Shown: positions 1-8,924, counted from the first letter of the stretch. The stretch is DNA of 64,000 bases from Halobium salinum (GCF_026586625.1 NZ_JAODIW010000009.1:1-64000), one strand, 5' to 3'. Made by a program: numbers and translations. The notes: a model not told the origin generated them from the letters alone.

Positions 1-63
1 GGTGGGTGGGTGGGGGTATAGGTGGGGGTGATACGAGGAGACAGCTACGGCGTGTCTGGCCGT

Positions 64-1449
64 TCAGACGCCGTCGAGGCGGGTGAGGTCCTTCGGCTGG
101 GCGACCTCGACCTTCCCCTGGTCGACGTACTTCTGGACCCGCTTACACATGTTGCGGAACTCCGACTTCGTGTTGGTGAACTCGTCGCCGTCGTCCACGC
201 CGTGCATGTAGATGGTGTAGAGGCCCTTGTACGCGGCCGCCTCCTTCAGCTGGTTCTCCACGGCGTCGGCCGTGTCCGGCCGGGAACGGTTGACGAACCC
301 GCGGTTGAGGATGGCCGACTGCGAGAGCCCCTTCTCGCTCCCCTTGAACGCGAGGAAGCCGAAGTCGTGGTTCTGCTCGACGGTCTCGAGCAGCGAGCGG
401 TCGACCTGCCCGCCGGGGTACATGAAGGAGTTCACCGGACCGAGCCCGCGCTCCTTGATGATGCGCTTCGAGTACTCCACCTTCTTCTTCTGGGCGGACG
501 GGTCCATCCCGGCGAGGGCGGAGAAGTCGTTGCTGTGGCTCGCGAACTCCCAACCGGCGTTCTTCATCTCGTCGAGCTGGGACTGGTTGAGCCGACCGCT
601 GTCGCCGATGGCGTCGGCGATGACCCCGACGGTCCCCTTGAAGCCGAACTCCTGCATCACCGGGAAGATGTCGGTGTACAGCGAGGGGGTGATGTCGTCG
701 AAGGTGAACAGCACCTTCCCCTTCTTCGCCTGCTTGGGCGTAAACCGGAGGTCGTCGATGAGGTAGTCCGGCGCCGTCCCGTCGATGTTGTCGACGGTGA
801 TCATCATCGTCTCGGCTTTCAGCGTCGTCCCCGCGGCGTCGTTGATAGAGGGCTGGACGCGCAGCCAGCCGTCGGGGTGGCCCGGAACGGGGTTGATCTG
901 CTGGATGAGCTTGATCTGTTTGTTGTCCGTGTCGCGCATCCAGATGCGCACGTTCGTCGGGCGCGGCTTGTTCACCTTGATGGCAAAGGAGATGTCCTTG
1001 TTCGTCAGGTCGATGGGCACCGGGAAGTCACGCCGGATGGTGCCGCCCGACCCCTTCACGTGGGCGGACTGCGAGCCCGTGTACACGTCCTCCGTCTCCG
1101 CGGTCAGCTCGACGCCGCTGTCGGGGGCCCAGGCACTGAGGTCCTCGAACTGGGCGGCCTGCTCCGTCATCGGCTCGTAGCCGCCGGGGAGCGAGCTCAC
1201 GTCGACCTGCCCCTCGCCCGCACCGCCGGCCGTCTCGTTGCCCGACGCGGTCTCGTTACCGGCGGTGGCGTTCCCGGCGGTCGTCGACGACGACGTCGTC
1301 GCGGTCGTCGATGTGTTGTTCTCGGTTCCGGTCGTGTTCGCACTCTGTCCGGCGCTCCCGCCACAGCCGGCGAGGAGCGTGGCACCGGCGGCCCCCGCGC
1401 TGGCGAGGTACGCACGGCGCCGGAGCGTTCGGTTTCGGTCGGATGCCAT
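64..1449 (-). CDS. Tat lipoprotein with NodB-type polysaccharide deacetylase domain
   Basis: 461 residues. The N-terminus has a twin-arginine stretch (RRRAYL), a hydrophobic run and a lipobox LLAGC with Cys at about residue 29, so it should be exported by Tat and lipid-anchored outside the cell. A Thr/Asn/Gly-rich linker follows (about 30-85), then a beta-sandwich-like region (about 100-245) and a NodB-like domain (about 248-420) with the opening motif TFDD. The second motif reads SHSND: the first metal-ligand His is present, but the usual HxxxH second His is not visible, so activity may be altered. The family removes N- or O-acetyl groups from polysaccharides. It ends a run of minus-strand surface genes. 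Function from fold and motif; substrate unknown. Confidence 0.85.
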   Translation of the reverse strand: MASDRNRTLRRRAYLASAGAAGATLLAGCGGSAGQSANTTGTENNTSTTATTSSSTTAGNATAGNETASGNETAGGAGEGQVDVSSLPGGYEPMTEQAAQFEDLSAWAPDSGVELTAETEDVYTGSQSAHVKGSGGTIRRDFPVPIDLTNKDISFAIKVNKPRPTNVRIWMRDTDNKQIKLIQQINPVPGHPDGWLRVQPSINDAAGTTLKAETMMITVDNIDGTAPDYLIDDLRFTPKQAKKGKVLFTFDDITPSLYTDIFPVMQEFGFKGTVGVIADAIGDSGRLNQSQLDEMKNAGWEFASHSNDFSALAGMDPSAQKKKVEYSKRIIKERGLGPVNSFMYPGGQVDRSLLETVEQNHDFGFLAFKGSEKGLSQSAILNRGFVNRSRPDTADAVENQLKEAAAYKGLYTIYMHGVDDGDEFTNTKSEFRNMCKRVQKYVDQGKVEVAQPKDLTRLDGV

Positions 1450-2078
1450 CGTTGCCTTCCCCTCCCGTCGCCAGCCACCTTACTATACGTCCCATAAGCG
1501 CCTCTCGAACGCGTTTAGCACCGTGATAAGCCCGCTCGCGGCCGATTTCCGCGTTCACGCCGCGAACCCGACCGCTCCGCCGGCCTCGGCGGGTCGAACG
1601 GACGTGAAACGGCTGAAACCGTCGAGAGCCCCGTCGACGCGCCCCGAAACGCGTGAACGACCCACACGACGGGACGGGCGAATACGGAGACGGCAAGCGT
1701 CTCGGCGGCGTCTTCTCCACCGATGAAACGAAAGAAAGAGCGCCGCGGGGCGGTCAATCGGTCGTTCACACCCGGCCACGACACACCAGCGAGCGAATCG
1801 AGGCGACGAGCGGGGCTCGGTAACTGGTTCGACGAAGAGAGGTCCGATGACCGGTTCGGTGAGAGGAACCCGGTGACCGGTTCGGCGGGGAAATCCGGTG
1901 ACCGGTTCGGCGGGTGCCGGGCCGCGGCCGGGTCGGCGTCCCACGGTGACCCGCCGGATGGGACGGCCGGCCACCTTCGAGAGCGACGACGAGAGGCGAG
2001 AACGACGACTCCGCGTGTCGGAGACGGGGAGCGAGAGGGGACGAGAGGTGCTCCGGCGGGCGAGGCTCCTACCCGGCG
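1450..2078. other. Intergenic stretch with a short tandem repeat, no gene
   Basis: This gap between two minus-strand genes has no frame with haloarchaeal codon pattern on either strand. It should hold the promoter of the deacetylase lipoprotein; a TATA-like run (TTACTATACG on the plus strand) lies about 35 bases before its start codon. Apart from that and the approximately 26-bp tandem repeat described separately, nothing recognisable is seen. Confidence 0.6.
1815..1918. repeat. Approximately 26-bp degenerate tandem repeat, four units
   Basis: The core TGACCGGTTCGG recurs at about 1848, 1874 and 1899, with a weaker first copy (TAACTGGTTCGA) at 1821, giving spacings of 27, 26 and 25 bp. It is non-coding and lies just past the 3' end of the GT-C-like gene on the minus strand. 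Units 2-4 are the best conserved. Function unknown. Confidence 0.7.
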
Positions 2079-4019
2079 TTACACGGCGGTGTTCGAGCAG
2101 AGCATCACGTCACCGTTGGCGTACATGACGCTCTTGCCCTGACACATCACCTCGGGGGTGACGCGGTAGATGCGCGTCGCCTCCCCGTCGGGGTTCCCGT
2201 CGCCGAACACCGGAGCGCGGTCGGTCTGGTAGGTACGATACAGCACCCTGTCTTCCTGTGCGGTCCCTCCTTCGGGTACAGATGCCACTATGTAGTCGCT
2301 CTCGTCTTTCTCGTTCAACTGGATTGCCCACGGGTTGTCGACGCCGATGGGGTTGCTCGACGTGGGGTTCGCGTACTCGTCGGTGAACTGCCCGGCGGCG
2401 AGGTCCTGCTCGTCGAAGTTGTACTGCCCCTGGAGCGTGTCGACGACGGGGTCGTCGACCACCCCCTTCGGCGAGGCGACCATCACCATCGGGAACGCGT
2501 AGGTGAACACAAGCAGGAGGACGACGAACGCCGTCGGCGACAGCCCCCGGTTGAGGTAGTCGAAGCCGATGGCGGTGACGACCGCCATGATGGCGTAGAG
2601 GAAGGCGAACCAGCGCCCGGAGAGGAACGTCCCGACCCCGAGCACCGGCGGCAGGAGGGTGAACGCCGTCATCACGACGACGGCGGCGACGAGCGTCAAC
2701 ACGGCCTGCGTCGCCCGACCCTTGCGGAAGGCGTACAGACAGCCGACGGTCGTCCCGAAGAAAAAGAGCAGGAAGCCGATGGCGTCGAACTGCAGGAGTA
2801 TCTCCTGGAACAGCGTCGGGGTGGGGCCGCCGGCGCCGCCGCCGGTCGGTCCGGAGAGGCTCACGTCGCCCTGGCGGACCGCGGAGTTGTAGAGGAACTC
2901 GAAGGCGGTGGCGAGAAACGACTTGCCGTAGTACGGCGTCAGACTCCACGTGAGCGTCAGCAACCCGAGGTTGAACGCGAAGTACCCCCCGAAGGGGACC
3001 GCCTCCACGTCGCCCGTGTGGAAGTTACGTGCGGCCGTGAGCTGTCGGTCGAGCAGCCCCGTCGAGATGATCAGCCGAGTGACCCAGCCGGCGCCGAGGA
3101 AGACGAGCAGGATGAACGCCGACACCTGGTGGGTGAGCGCCATCGCGAGGAAGAAAAACAGGAGGAGTCCGGTGTCGCGAAGCCCCGTCTCCTGCTGGAG
3201 GACGCGGACGATGAGGTAGAGGATGGCGAGGAAGAACGCGAGTCCGAGACTGGAGGGGATGAGATGCATGCCCCACCGGATGACACTGCCCGTGATGGTG
3301 AACAGCACTACCCCAAGGAGCGCCCAGCGGGTGGGGACGAGAATCTCGGCGGTGTAGTAGACGAACAGGACGGAGACGACCATCCCGACGCCGACGGTGA
3401 GGATGAGCGCGGTCCGTAGCGAGACGTCGCCGAGCATCGACATCGCCCCGATGAGCAGGTGGAACAGCGGGGCCATGACGTACTTGGTCGCCCCCATTCC
3501 GGACAGGGAGTTCGCCTCCAGCATCCCCTGGGTGAAGTTGGGGACGTGCTCCCAGACGTCGAGTCCGACGTACATCGGGGAGGTCAACACGGCCGAGAAC
3601 CGGAGCGCGAAGCCGAGGGCGAGCGTCTGAAGCAGAATCACGCCGGCGTTGAGGTCCGCGTCGTCGGCGAACGCGACCTGCATCATGAGGAGAATCCCGG
3701 TCACCCCGCCGATGACGAGGACGGTCGGCGTCCGTGACCCCATCAGGTTCGCGACGACGAGCATCAGCCCCGAGCCGACGAGCACGAGACTCGGTAAGGC
3801 GTGGGTCGCCGTCGTCGGCAGCGTCAGCGGGTACGCCTCGCGAGTCTCGCCGCGCTGGCCGAGCAGGTAGGCGAGACTCGCCAGTCCGAGGACGACGGGA
3901 ATCGTCTTCGCGTAGATGTGAGAGATGAACAGCGGCAGCGGGAGCAACGCCAGCGCCGCCACGAGGCCGAGCCCGGCGGCGACGCGGTCGAACTCCCGGA
4001 GATGTGAGGAGATGCCCAT
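2079..4019 (-). CDS. Polytopic membrane protein, GT-C glycosyltransferase-like
   Basis: 646 residues with about a dozen hydrophobic segments up to residue ~480, then a soluble C-terminal domain. An early extracytoplasmic loop carries LDVWEH followed further on by APLFH, the arrangement of acidic and His residues seen in the first loop of GT-C transferases that use lipid-linked sugars. A later segment has a Gly-rich loop (GGGAGG). The C-terminus ends in a short domain with ANGDV that is shared with the other large membrane protein of this window at 35.8-37.7 kb (TNGDV). The chosen ATG has GGTGA five bases upstream. A GCTTTGTTATT element lies 170 bases upstream. GT-C function is inferred from topology and loop residues; a flippase or polymerase is possible. 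Confidence 0.65.
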   Translation of the reverse strand: MGISSHLREFDRVAAGLGLVAALALLPLPLFISHIYAKTIPVVLGLASLAYLLGQRGETREAYPLTLPTTATHALPSLVLVGSGLMLVVANLMGSRTPTVLVIGGVTGILLMMQVAFADDADLNAGVILLQTLALGFALRFSAVLTSPMYVGLDVWEHVPNFTQGMLEANSLSGMGATKYVMAPLFHLLIGAMSMLGDVSLRTALILTVGVGMVVSVLFVYYTAEILVPTRWALLGVVLFTITGSVIRWGMHLIPSSLGLAFFLAILYLIVRVLQQETGLRDTGLLLFFFLAMALTHQVSAFILLVFLGAGWVTRLIISTGLLDRQLTAARNFHTGDVEAVPFGGYFAFNLGLLTLTWSLTPYYGKSFLATAFEFLYNSAVRQGDVSLSGPTGGGAGGPTPTLFQEILLQFDAIGFLLFFFGTTVGCLYAFRKGRATQAVLTLVAAVVVMTAFTLLPPVLGVGTFLSGRWFAFLYAIMAVVTAIGFDYLNRGLSPTAFVVLLLVFTYAFPMVMVASPKGVVDDPVVDTLQGQYNFDEQDLAAGQFTDEYANPTSSNPIGVDNPWAIQLNEKDESDYIVASVPEGGTAQEDRVLYRTYQTDRAPVFGDGNPDGEATRIYRVTPEVMCQGKSVMYANGDVMLCSNTAV

Positions 4020-4528
4020 CCGTTCACCGCCCCCGAGTTCGAATCGGCGTCCGGGACCGAGTTTGGCTCCGGGGTCGGCTCCGGGTCCGGCAGCTCGTCA
4101 GGGTGTAAGGGCCGTCGCCCGGTCGACAGCTGGGTGTCCGTCGTGTCACACGTATCGCTCCTTATCCGACCCACGTCCCCGAGGCGCTTTGTTATTGACC
4201 GGGTAAGCTTCGAGCGTGCGAGCGACCGGCACGACCGGCGACGACGCCGGCACTCGCTTACTCCCGACCTAAATCCCGCCGTGTGCCGTGTCGAACTGGC
4301 GGTCTCGTCGCTGACCGTCGTGCCTCGTCACAGGCCGTCGGGCCTCGCCGTTCGCTACCGTGCCTCGTGTTTGTCACTGCGGCCCCACGAACTCCCGTAA
4401 CCCGGCGACCGCCTGCGTCCGTCGGACGCTCACCGTCCGTCGAACGGCCGACCGTGGACCCGAGTCGAGAAGAGGAGCGTCGACGGCGGACTCGCCGCCG
4501 GCCGCCGGTTGGTCGTCCCGCCGATTCC
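4020..4528. other. Intergenic region with leader of the GT-C-like gene
   Basis: About 500 bases lie between the 3' end of the small conserved gene and the GT-C-like gene. The only strong signal is the ATAACAAAGC-type promoter element near its middle, which implies a leader of about 140 bases for the downstream minus-strand gene. The leader could encode a short peptide, but no supported frame was found. Confidence 0.5.
4186..4196 (-). promoter_or_regulatory. ATAACAAAGC-type promoter element
   Basis: Reads AATAACAAAGC on the minus strand, facing the GT-C-like gene. It is the same element as seen at the second GT-C / DUF1616 pair and at several glycan genes, but here it is unusually far (about 170 bases) from the start codon. 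Confidence 0.5.
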
Positions 4529-4723
4529 TCACCGCATCTCGTCTATCGACACGAACGAATCCCGTTCTCCCGAGATCCAGCGCGTCCCGATTCTGCCGCG
4601 CTCGTGAATCACGACCTCGTTCGGCGCGAACCGCCCTTCGAGCGCCGGGTCCCGCGGATTGAAGCTGAATTCGAGCGTGCAGTCCGGCCAGTCGTCGCCT
4701 GCGTGGATGTTCTGGGTGGTCAT
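4529..4723 (-). CDS. Small conserved haloarchaeal protein (DUF7511-like)
   Basis: 64 residues starting MTTQNIHAGD. The ATG is chosen because a strong Shine-Dalgarno GGAGGTGA sits five bases upstream; the same frame is open for longer, but the added part looks non-coding. The C-terminus, with T-R-W-I then a Ser/Phe-Val-Ser stretch and a final D-E-M-R, resembles a family of very small haloarchaeal proteins of unknown role annotated as DUF7511; this family link is from memory and moderate. No signal peptide or membrane segment. A hairpin lies in the presumed leader. Function unknown. Confidence 0.7.
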   Translation of the reverse strand: MTTQNIHAGDDWPDCTLEFSFNPRDPALEGRFAPNEVVIHERGRIGTRWISGERDSFVSIDEMR

Positions 4724-5137
4724 CTCGGTCACCTCCGTCGTGGGTGGTGTCGGGGAGGGTGGCTCCTCCCTGCTGACGGCCTCCGCACGCCCCCATGCGT
4801 GCGAGGTCGGTGGTAGTTGTTCGTTGACGGGTCTTAACGCCTTCGGTGCGTGGTACCACGACTCCTCTGAAATCGTGATAATCTCCGAGTCGCCTCGGTC
4901 TCGAACAACGGAGCGAGCGTCAAAAACAGGTTCGGCCACCGTCACGACCGGCGATTTGTCGGAGCCGGGAACTGTCCGTCGAATGGGAGTCTTCCCCCCG
5001 TCGTCACAGTCTACTCCCGCGGTCGGAGCGGGAGTGGCCGGGACGGAGAGCGATGGAGAGTGGGTTCGGGCGGTCGACCGTCCTATACGACGAACGGCCC
5101 TGGACACCGAGCGGTGCCACGGGCCGCCGCGATTGTG
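4724..5137. other. Leader and promoter region of the small gene, no other gene
   Basis: On the minus strand a TATA-like GCGTTAAGACCC lies about 110 bases before the small gene, so its mRNA probably has a leader of 80 bases or more. The rest, towards the Asp/Thr-rich gene, shows no supported coding frame. Confidence 0.45.
4784..4803 (-). promoter_or_regulatory. 5'-leader hairpin of the small conserved gene
   Basis: A perfect 7-bp inverted repeat (CGCACGC / GCGTGCG) with a 6-base loop, 60-80 bases before the start codon and inside the predicted leader. Together with the strong Shine-Dalgarno it could control translation, or it may be chance in GC-rich DNA. Confidence 0.35.
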
Positions 5138-6043
5138 CTACGAGGACGTGGTCGACGCGGTAGTGGACGCCGAGTTCGTGGTGGTGCTCGTCGCCGAGGT
5201 CGAGGTCGACGTGGCCGTCGTACTCGTCGTACTCGTCGTCGTGCTCGTCGTGGCTGTCGAGGTCGAAGCAGTCGTGGTCGAGGTCGTCGTGGAGTTCGGC
5301 GGCTCCGCCGTCGTGGATGTCGTGCTCGTCGTCGAGGTCGGCGTATCCGTCGTACTCGTCGTCGGGGTCGACGTGCTCGTGGTCGAAGTCGTGCTCGTCG
5401 TCGAGGTCGACGTACTCGTGGTGGTGCTCGTCGGCTCCGCGGTCGTGGTCGTCGTGCTCGTCGTCGACCCGTCGGCGCCGTCGTCGCGGTCGTCGTTCGA
5501 GTCGGCGCGGTCGTCGTTCGAGTCGGCGTCGTCGCGGTCGTCGTTCGAGTCGGCGTCGTCGCGGTCGTCGTTCGAGTCGGCGCGGTCGTCGTTCGAGTCG
5601 GCGTCGTCGCGGTCGTCGTCACCGTCCGAACCGCCGCCGTTGCCCCCGTTGGGCCGGTCCGCGGTCGTCTCGGCGGCCGTCGTCGGGGTGTTCGTCGCGT
5701 TCGCCGCGTTCGTTGCGGTGGTTTCTGCGGTCGTCGTGGCCGTGGTCGGCGTCCCGTTACCGGCCGCCGTGGTGGGTGTCGACCCGGCGGACGTACCCGT
5801 CACGGTCACGTCGGCCGGCGACGAGCCGTTCACCGCCGACTCGTTGGCGCTCCCGGAGGAGAGCCCGCCGATTCCGGGTACCCCGAGCGCGACGGCGACG
5901 CCGCCGACGAAAAAGAGGATTCCCACGAGGAAGAGCCCGAGCTGGAGCACGCCGCTGGCCTCGAACGACCCGCCTCCCGACGCCGACGAACCGAGTCCCC
6001 CCGCCGACGCACCGTCTCCCGCCGATTCGCTTCGTTCGGACAT
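5138..6043 (-). CDS. Membrane-anchored Asp- and Thr-rich stalk protein
   Basis: 301 residues. A short cytoplasm-like N-terminus rich in Ser/Gly is followed by one strong membrane segment (about residues 31-55, VLQLGLFLVGILFFVGG). Everything after it is low complexity: a Thr/Ala linker, an acidic tandem repeat with units DDRDDADSN and DDRADSN (about 140-190), then about 110 residues of almost only Thr and Ser. Such Thr/Ser tracts are typical O-glycosylated stalks of haloarchaeal surface proteins. A TATA-like TAATAAAG lies about 37 bases before the ATG. The frame is preferred over its competitors because it alone gives a start, a membrane segment and a biased but haloarchaeal-like composition. 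The role is not known. Confidence 0.7.
   Translation of the reverse strand: MSERSESAGDGASAGGLGSSASGGGSFEASGVLQLGLFLVGILFFVGGVAVALGVPGIGGLSSGSANESAVNGSSPADVTVTGTSAGSTPTTAAGNGTPTTATTTAETTATNAANATNTPTTAAETTADRPNGGNGGGSDGDDDRDDADSNDDRADSNDDRDDADSNDDRDDADSNDDRADSNDDRDDGADGSTTSTTTTTAEPTSTTTSTSTSTTSTTSTTSTSTPTTSTTDTPTSTTSTTSTTAEPPNSTTTSTTTASTSTATTSTTTSTTSTTATSTSTSATSTTTNSASTTASTTSS
5470..5620. repeat. 21/27-bp coding tandem repeat
   Basis: Within the Asp/Thr-rich gene the plus strand repeats CGGTCGTCGTTCGAGTCGG every 21 or 27 bases, six times. It encodes the DDR-DADSN units. Near identity at DNA level suggests recent expansion by slippage or recombination. Confidence 0.8.
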
Positions 6044-6449
6044 CGTAGTCTCGTCGCTTCGGTACCCATCGGACGGTCTTTATTACCCGGTCGGTAAGCG
6101 GACGACCGGGCCGCCGAAGCGTCCGGCGGCCGACCGGCGACAGTCGGAACGAGCGTCGTGTCGGTCCAGAGCGAGGACGCGCCCTCGGAGGGTCTCCTGG
6201 TGCTCGACGGCCGATGAACTGGGGCGAACGGTCGAAAACCGTTGCTTCGAGCGGGTCGCGATGGGGGTGTTCTCTGCTCGGTCGAGATGGAGGCATCTTC
6301 GGCTTAGTCGCGACGAGGTCGTCTCCGACTCGTCTCCGGACGGTCATCGAGTGGCTATCGAGTCGTCATCGAGTGGCTATCGAGTGGCTATCGGCTCGCT
6401 GTCGGCTGCTATCGAGCGCACGAAAAAATGCCGGGTATGGGTCGCTCAG
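6044..6449. other. Intergenic region with an 11-bp repeat array
   Basis: The region holds the promoter of the Asp/Thr-rich gene at its left end and the 11-bp array described separately at its right end. No frame in between has convincing codon use. Confidence 0.5.
6343..6415. repeat. 11-bp degenerate tandem repeat, six to seven units
   Basis: The stretch can be cut into consecutive 11-mers of the form GYYATCGAGTS (for example GTCATCGAGTG, GCTATCGAGTC). Eleven bases is about one turn of DNA, so each unit presents the same face. It lies directly after the stop of the small membrane gene and 300 bases upstream of the Asp/Thr-rich gene. Confidence 0.7.
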
Positions 6450-6923
6450 TCAGTGACGGGTCGCCCGCCAGTTCTTCCCCGCGGCCACGATGAGCATGAC
6501 CGCGAGGAAGCCGACGAGCAGCCACCCGCCGATGCCGGACGTCATGAACTCGGCGACCGCGCCGAGCACGTTGGCGCCGAATATCTGCCCGATTGCGAGC
6601 AGCAGGAGCGCGACCCCGAACACCGCGACGACCGCACGCACGATGGTCTCCGTGAACCATCCCGCGATCTCCTCGCCCAGGCTCGGTTGGCGCGAGTCCC
6701 GGGCGGTGCCGCCGTTGGCGTTCGCGTTCGCCGCCGTGTTCCGGGTCGTGTTCGCGTTCGCTCCCGTATTCGGCTGGCCGTTCGCCGACTGGGCCGACTG
6801 CGTTCCCTGACTGGTCTGCTGGTTCGGCTGCGCCTGTCCGTTCTGCTGGCCCGACTGCGTGTTCTGGGCCGTCCGTGGGGACTGCGCGTCACCGTTACGC
6901 TGACCGCCTGGGTTCTGACCCAT
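6450..6923 (-). CDS. Small Gln/Asn-rich protein with two membrane segments
   Basis: 157 residues. The first ~75 are hydrophilic, rich in Gln, Asn, Gly and Thr and without charge clusters. After GEEIAGWFTETIV two membrane segments follow, near residues 88-112 and 122-145, and a short basic tail. The start ATG is chosen because a TATA-like CATAGTATTA is centred about 27 bases upstream, the position expected for a leaderless transcript, and because the upstream extension of the frame is arginine-rich and looks non-coding. No recognised family. It lies between the DUF1616-type gene and the Thr-rich stalk gene on the same strand. Confidence 0.65.
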   Translation of the reverse strand: MGQNPGGQRNGDAQSPRTAQNTQSGQQNGQAQPNQQTSQGTQSAQSANGQPNTGANANTTRNTAANANANGGTARDSRQPSLGEEIAGWFTETIVRAVVAVFGVALLLLAIGQIFGANVLGAVAEFMTSGIGGWLLVGFLAVMLIVAAGKNWRATRH

Positions 6924-6945
6924 GGCTCGCGGTACACGAAGCACC

Positions 6946-6956
6946 CGTAATACTAT
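6946..6956 (-). promoter_or_regulatory. Leaderless promoter of the small membrane gene
   Basis: TATA-like CATAGTATTA on the minus strand centred about 27 bases before the start codon, with no Shine-Dalgarno in between. Confidence 0.5.
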
Positions 6957-7162
6957 GCGTCGGTTAAGCCGGGCGAGGTGGCGTTCGCTACGGCGGTCAG
7001 CGCGCGGGTCGGAACGGAGTCGGCCGACGCGAAATTCGCCGGACGGCGGTCGATAAGGGGAGGATACAGACACCTGTCGTGGTCGTTTCGACGTTCCGTC
7101 GATGTACGACCGGAAGCTAGAAGCGAGCTACTGGACAGTCCGCTCGGATGGTCGGGAACGGC

Positions 7163-8134
7163 CTACTGGACGGTCACGTAGACCCGGAGCGTCCGGTACG
7201 CCTCCTCGGGGTTCGGGTTCTGTCCGGGGTCGCCCTGGTAGAGGTGGACTCGAAGGGTCTGGTTGCCGCCCGCCTCCGTGGGCGTTATCGACCGCTCGAC
7301 GCGCTTGGTCTCGCCGGCGTCGACGGTCGTGCTGAAGCGGTCGACCTCCTCGCCGTCCAGGGTGACGACCGTCGTGTACGACGTGCGCTCCTCCTCGTGG
7401 TTACCGATGGCGACCCACAGCGGTGTCGACTCCCCCTGCTGGAACGTATCGGGTACCGCGCGGGTCGAGAGGTTCCCCTCCTCGGTCTCGCCGAGCACGG
7501 ACAGCTCGGTGAACTCCTCGTCGCTCGCCGGCGGGACCACGACGGCGAAGCCGACACCGGCGAAGAACGTCAGTAGCGCGACCACCAGCGCGACGTTGAA
7601 CAGCCGCTGGGTGCCGGTCGTCGGGACGAACGCCCCCGGACGACCGAACCGGCTGGTGTCGACCGTGAAGTACGGGACGGTGCGCCGTACCCACGTGATG
7701 GGTGTCAGCCCCCAGCGGGCGTCGACCGGCGCGGCCACGCGACGCACGTACGCGGTGAGGAGCAGGACGAACGTGACCGTGGCGACCGAGAGGAGAATCG
7801 GCAGTACGGTCAGGCCGAGCGTGTAGTTCATGACGAACGCGACGAGCGGGACGAGCCCGAGACTGACGACGAACGAGAGGACGAACCGTTCGATTCCGGC
7901 GAGTTCGACCGCCGACCCCGGGTCCGTCTCCGGGTCGCGCCGCCTCGGAAACAGCGTCGCCACGAGCGCGTACCCGGGCACGAAGACCACGAGCGGGAGG
8001 ACGAGCGCGACGCGGAGCGGCTGTGCGAGGGGGTCGGGAACGGCCCCGAGCCCGTCGACGACGGCGAACGTCGCCACCCCCACCCACAGCGCCGCGAGGG
8101 AGAGGTCGCCCGTCCGGTGGAACCATCGCTTCAC
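7163..8134 (-). CDS. DUF1616-type membrane protein
   Basis: 323 residues, GTG start with GGGGGA six bases upstream and a TTTTTACG element about 29 bases upstream. Four to five hydrophobic segments: the second contains PLRVALVLPLVVFVPGYAL, the hallmark of the archaeal DUF1616 family, then more membrane segments up to about residue 210. The C-terminal third is an extracytoplasmic Ig-like beta domain with YTTVV, typical of archaeal surface modules. DUF1616 proteins often sit in archaeal glycosylation loci. The paralogue at 37.8-38.9 kb stands beside a GT-C-like protein, and this one also has a GT-C-like partner 3 kb away. Biochemical role unknown. Confidence 0.85.
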   Translation of the reverse strand: MKRWFHRTGDLSLAALWVGVATFAVVDGLGAVPDPLAQPLRVALVLPLVVFVPGYALVATLFPRRRDPETDPGSAVELAGIERFVLSFVVSLGLVPLVAFVMNYTLGLTVLPILLSVATVTFVLLLTAYVRRVAAPVDARWGLTPITWVRRTVPYFTVDTSRFGRPGAFVPTTGTQRLFNVALVVALLTFFAGVGFAVVVPPASDEEFTELSVLGETEEGNLSTRAVPDTFQQGESTPLWVAIGNHEEERTSYTTVVTLDGEEVDRFSTTVDAGETKRVERSITPTEAGGNQTLRVHLYQGDPGQNPNPEEAYRTLRVYVTVQ

Positions 8135-8380
8135 GATTGTCCCCCGCTTCGGCCTTCACGCGTAAAAACACTCCAGACGGTTTACGACCCTCCCTCCCCC
8201 GAACCGACACTTATGAGTCCGCTAAGTGCCGAACTCGGGAGTCATCGCCTCCCACGAACCGTGCTGACAGTCATCAGTCGATGAGGTGGTGGCGTCGCCG
8301 GGTACGGTCGTCGTCGGTACCCATCGAACGCTCGCCGACTCGGAGACGGGCCGGTTCGGCGAGCGCGACGGGGCCGAACA

Positions 8381-8450
8381 CCCCACCGTGTCCGCTGTTC
8401 TGCGGAGTCCGAGGGTCCGATTTTCCGGGAACAGCGGACGGAGTGGAGTG
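8381..8450. repeat. Origin-type repeats 1 and 2, inverted pair
   Basis: CCCCACCGTGTCCGCTGTTC at 8381-8400 faces GAACAGCGGACGGAGTGGAG starting at 8429. The two copies are inverted, 28 bases apart, and share the invariant core GAACAGCGGAC. Confidence 0.8.
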
Positions 8451-8550
8451 TCTAATGAGCCATCCCACTCATATAGATTAGAGAACTTCCGGATCGGAAC
8501 AGGACTTCGTCGGCTTTTCGAGGCGTCTCCGTAAGCCCGAATCGAGCCGC

Positions 8551-8611
8551 CACCGCCACGTCCGCTGTTCTGAACGGGCCGAACACACCCCCTCCACCTT
8601 GTCCGCAGTTC
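8551..8611. repeat. Origin-type repeats 3 and 4
   Basis: CACCGCCACGTCCGCTGTTC at 8551-8570 and a variant CCTCCACCTTGTCCGCAGTTC at 8591-8611, in direct orientation. The second has a T-to-A change in the core. Confidence 0.75.
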
Positions 8612-8924
8612 CGCTCCGAAGGTGGGGGTGGGGGTCTCGGGCGACGAGGAGTCGGACGGACCGGGAAGCCGAGCTCGAACCCCGTCGGTCGGCCCTGTAC
8701 CGACGGGTGACGACGGTTTTAGAGCCGATAGAGGCGGGAGAGACGGCGGGAACGGTCCCCGGTCCGACTACTCCGTCTTCACTCCCGTCGTCGTCGTTCG
8801 TCTAGCGAACGCTAGTAGTAGTGTAGTACGTTGTCCCCCTGAGGAACGGAGACTAACAACAAGAAATTTTCCTTCCCAACAATACTCGCGCCATCTTCAC
8901 CCCCCACCCCCTCTCTCGAGGGGA

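Noticed and set aside
3824-4174. A small frame ending inside the first GT-C-like gene, starting beside its promoter element
   Set aside because: Most of it overlaps the real gene in another frame and is Arg/Ser-rich; only the short part before the gene could be a leader peptide.
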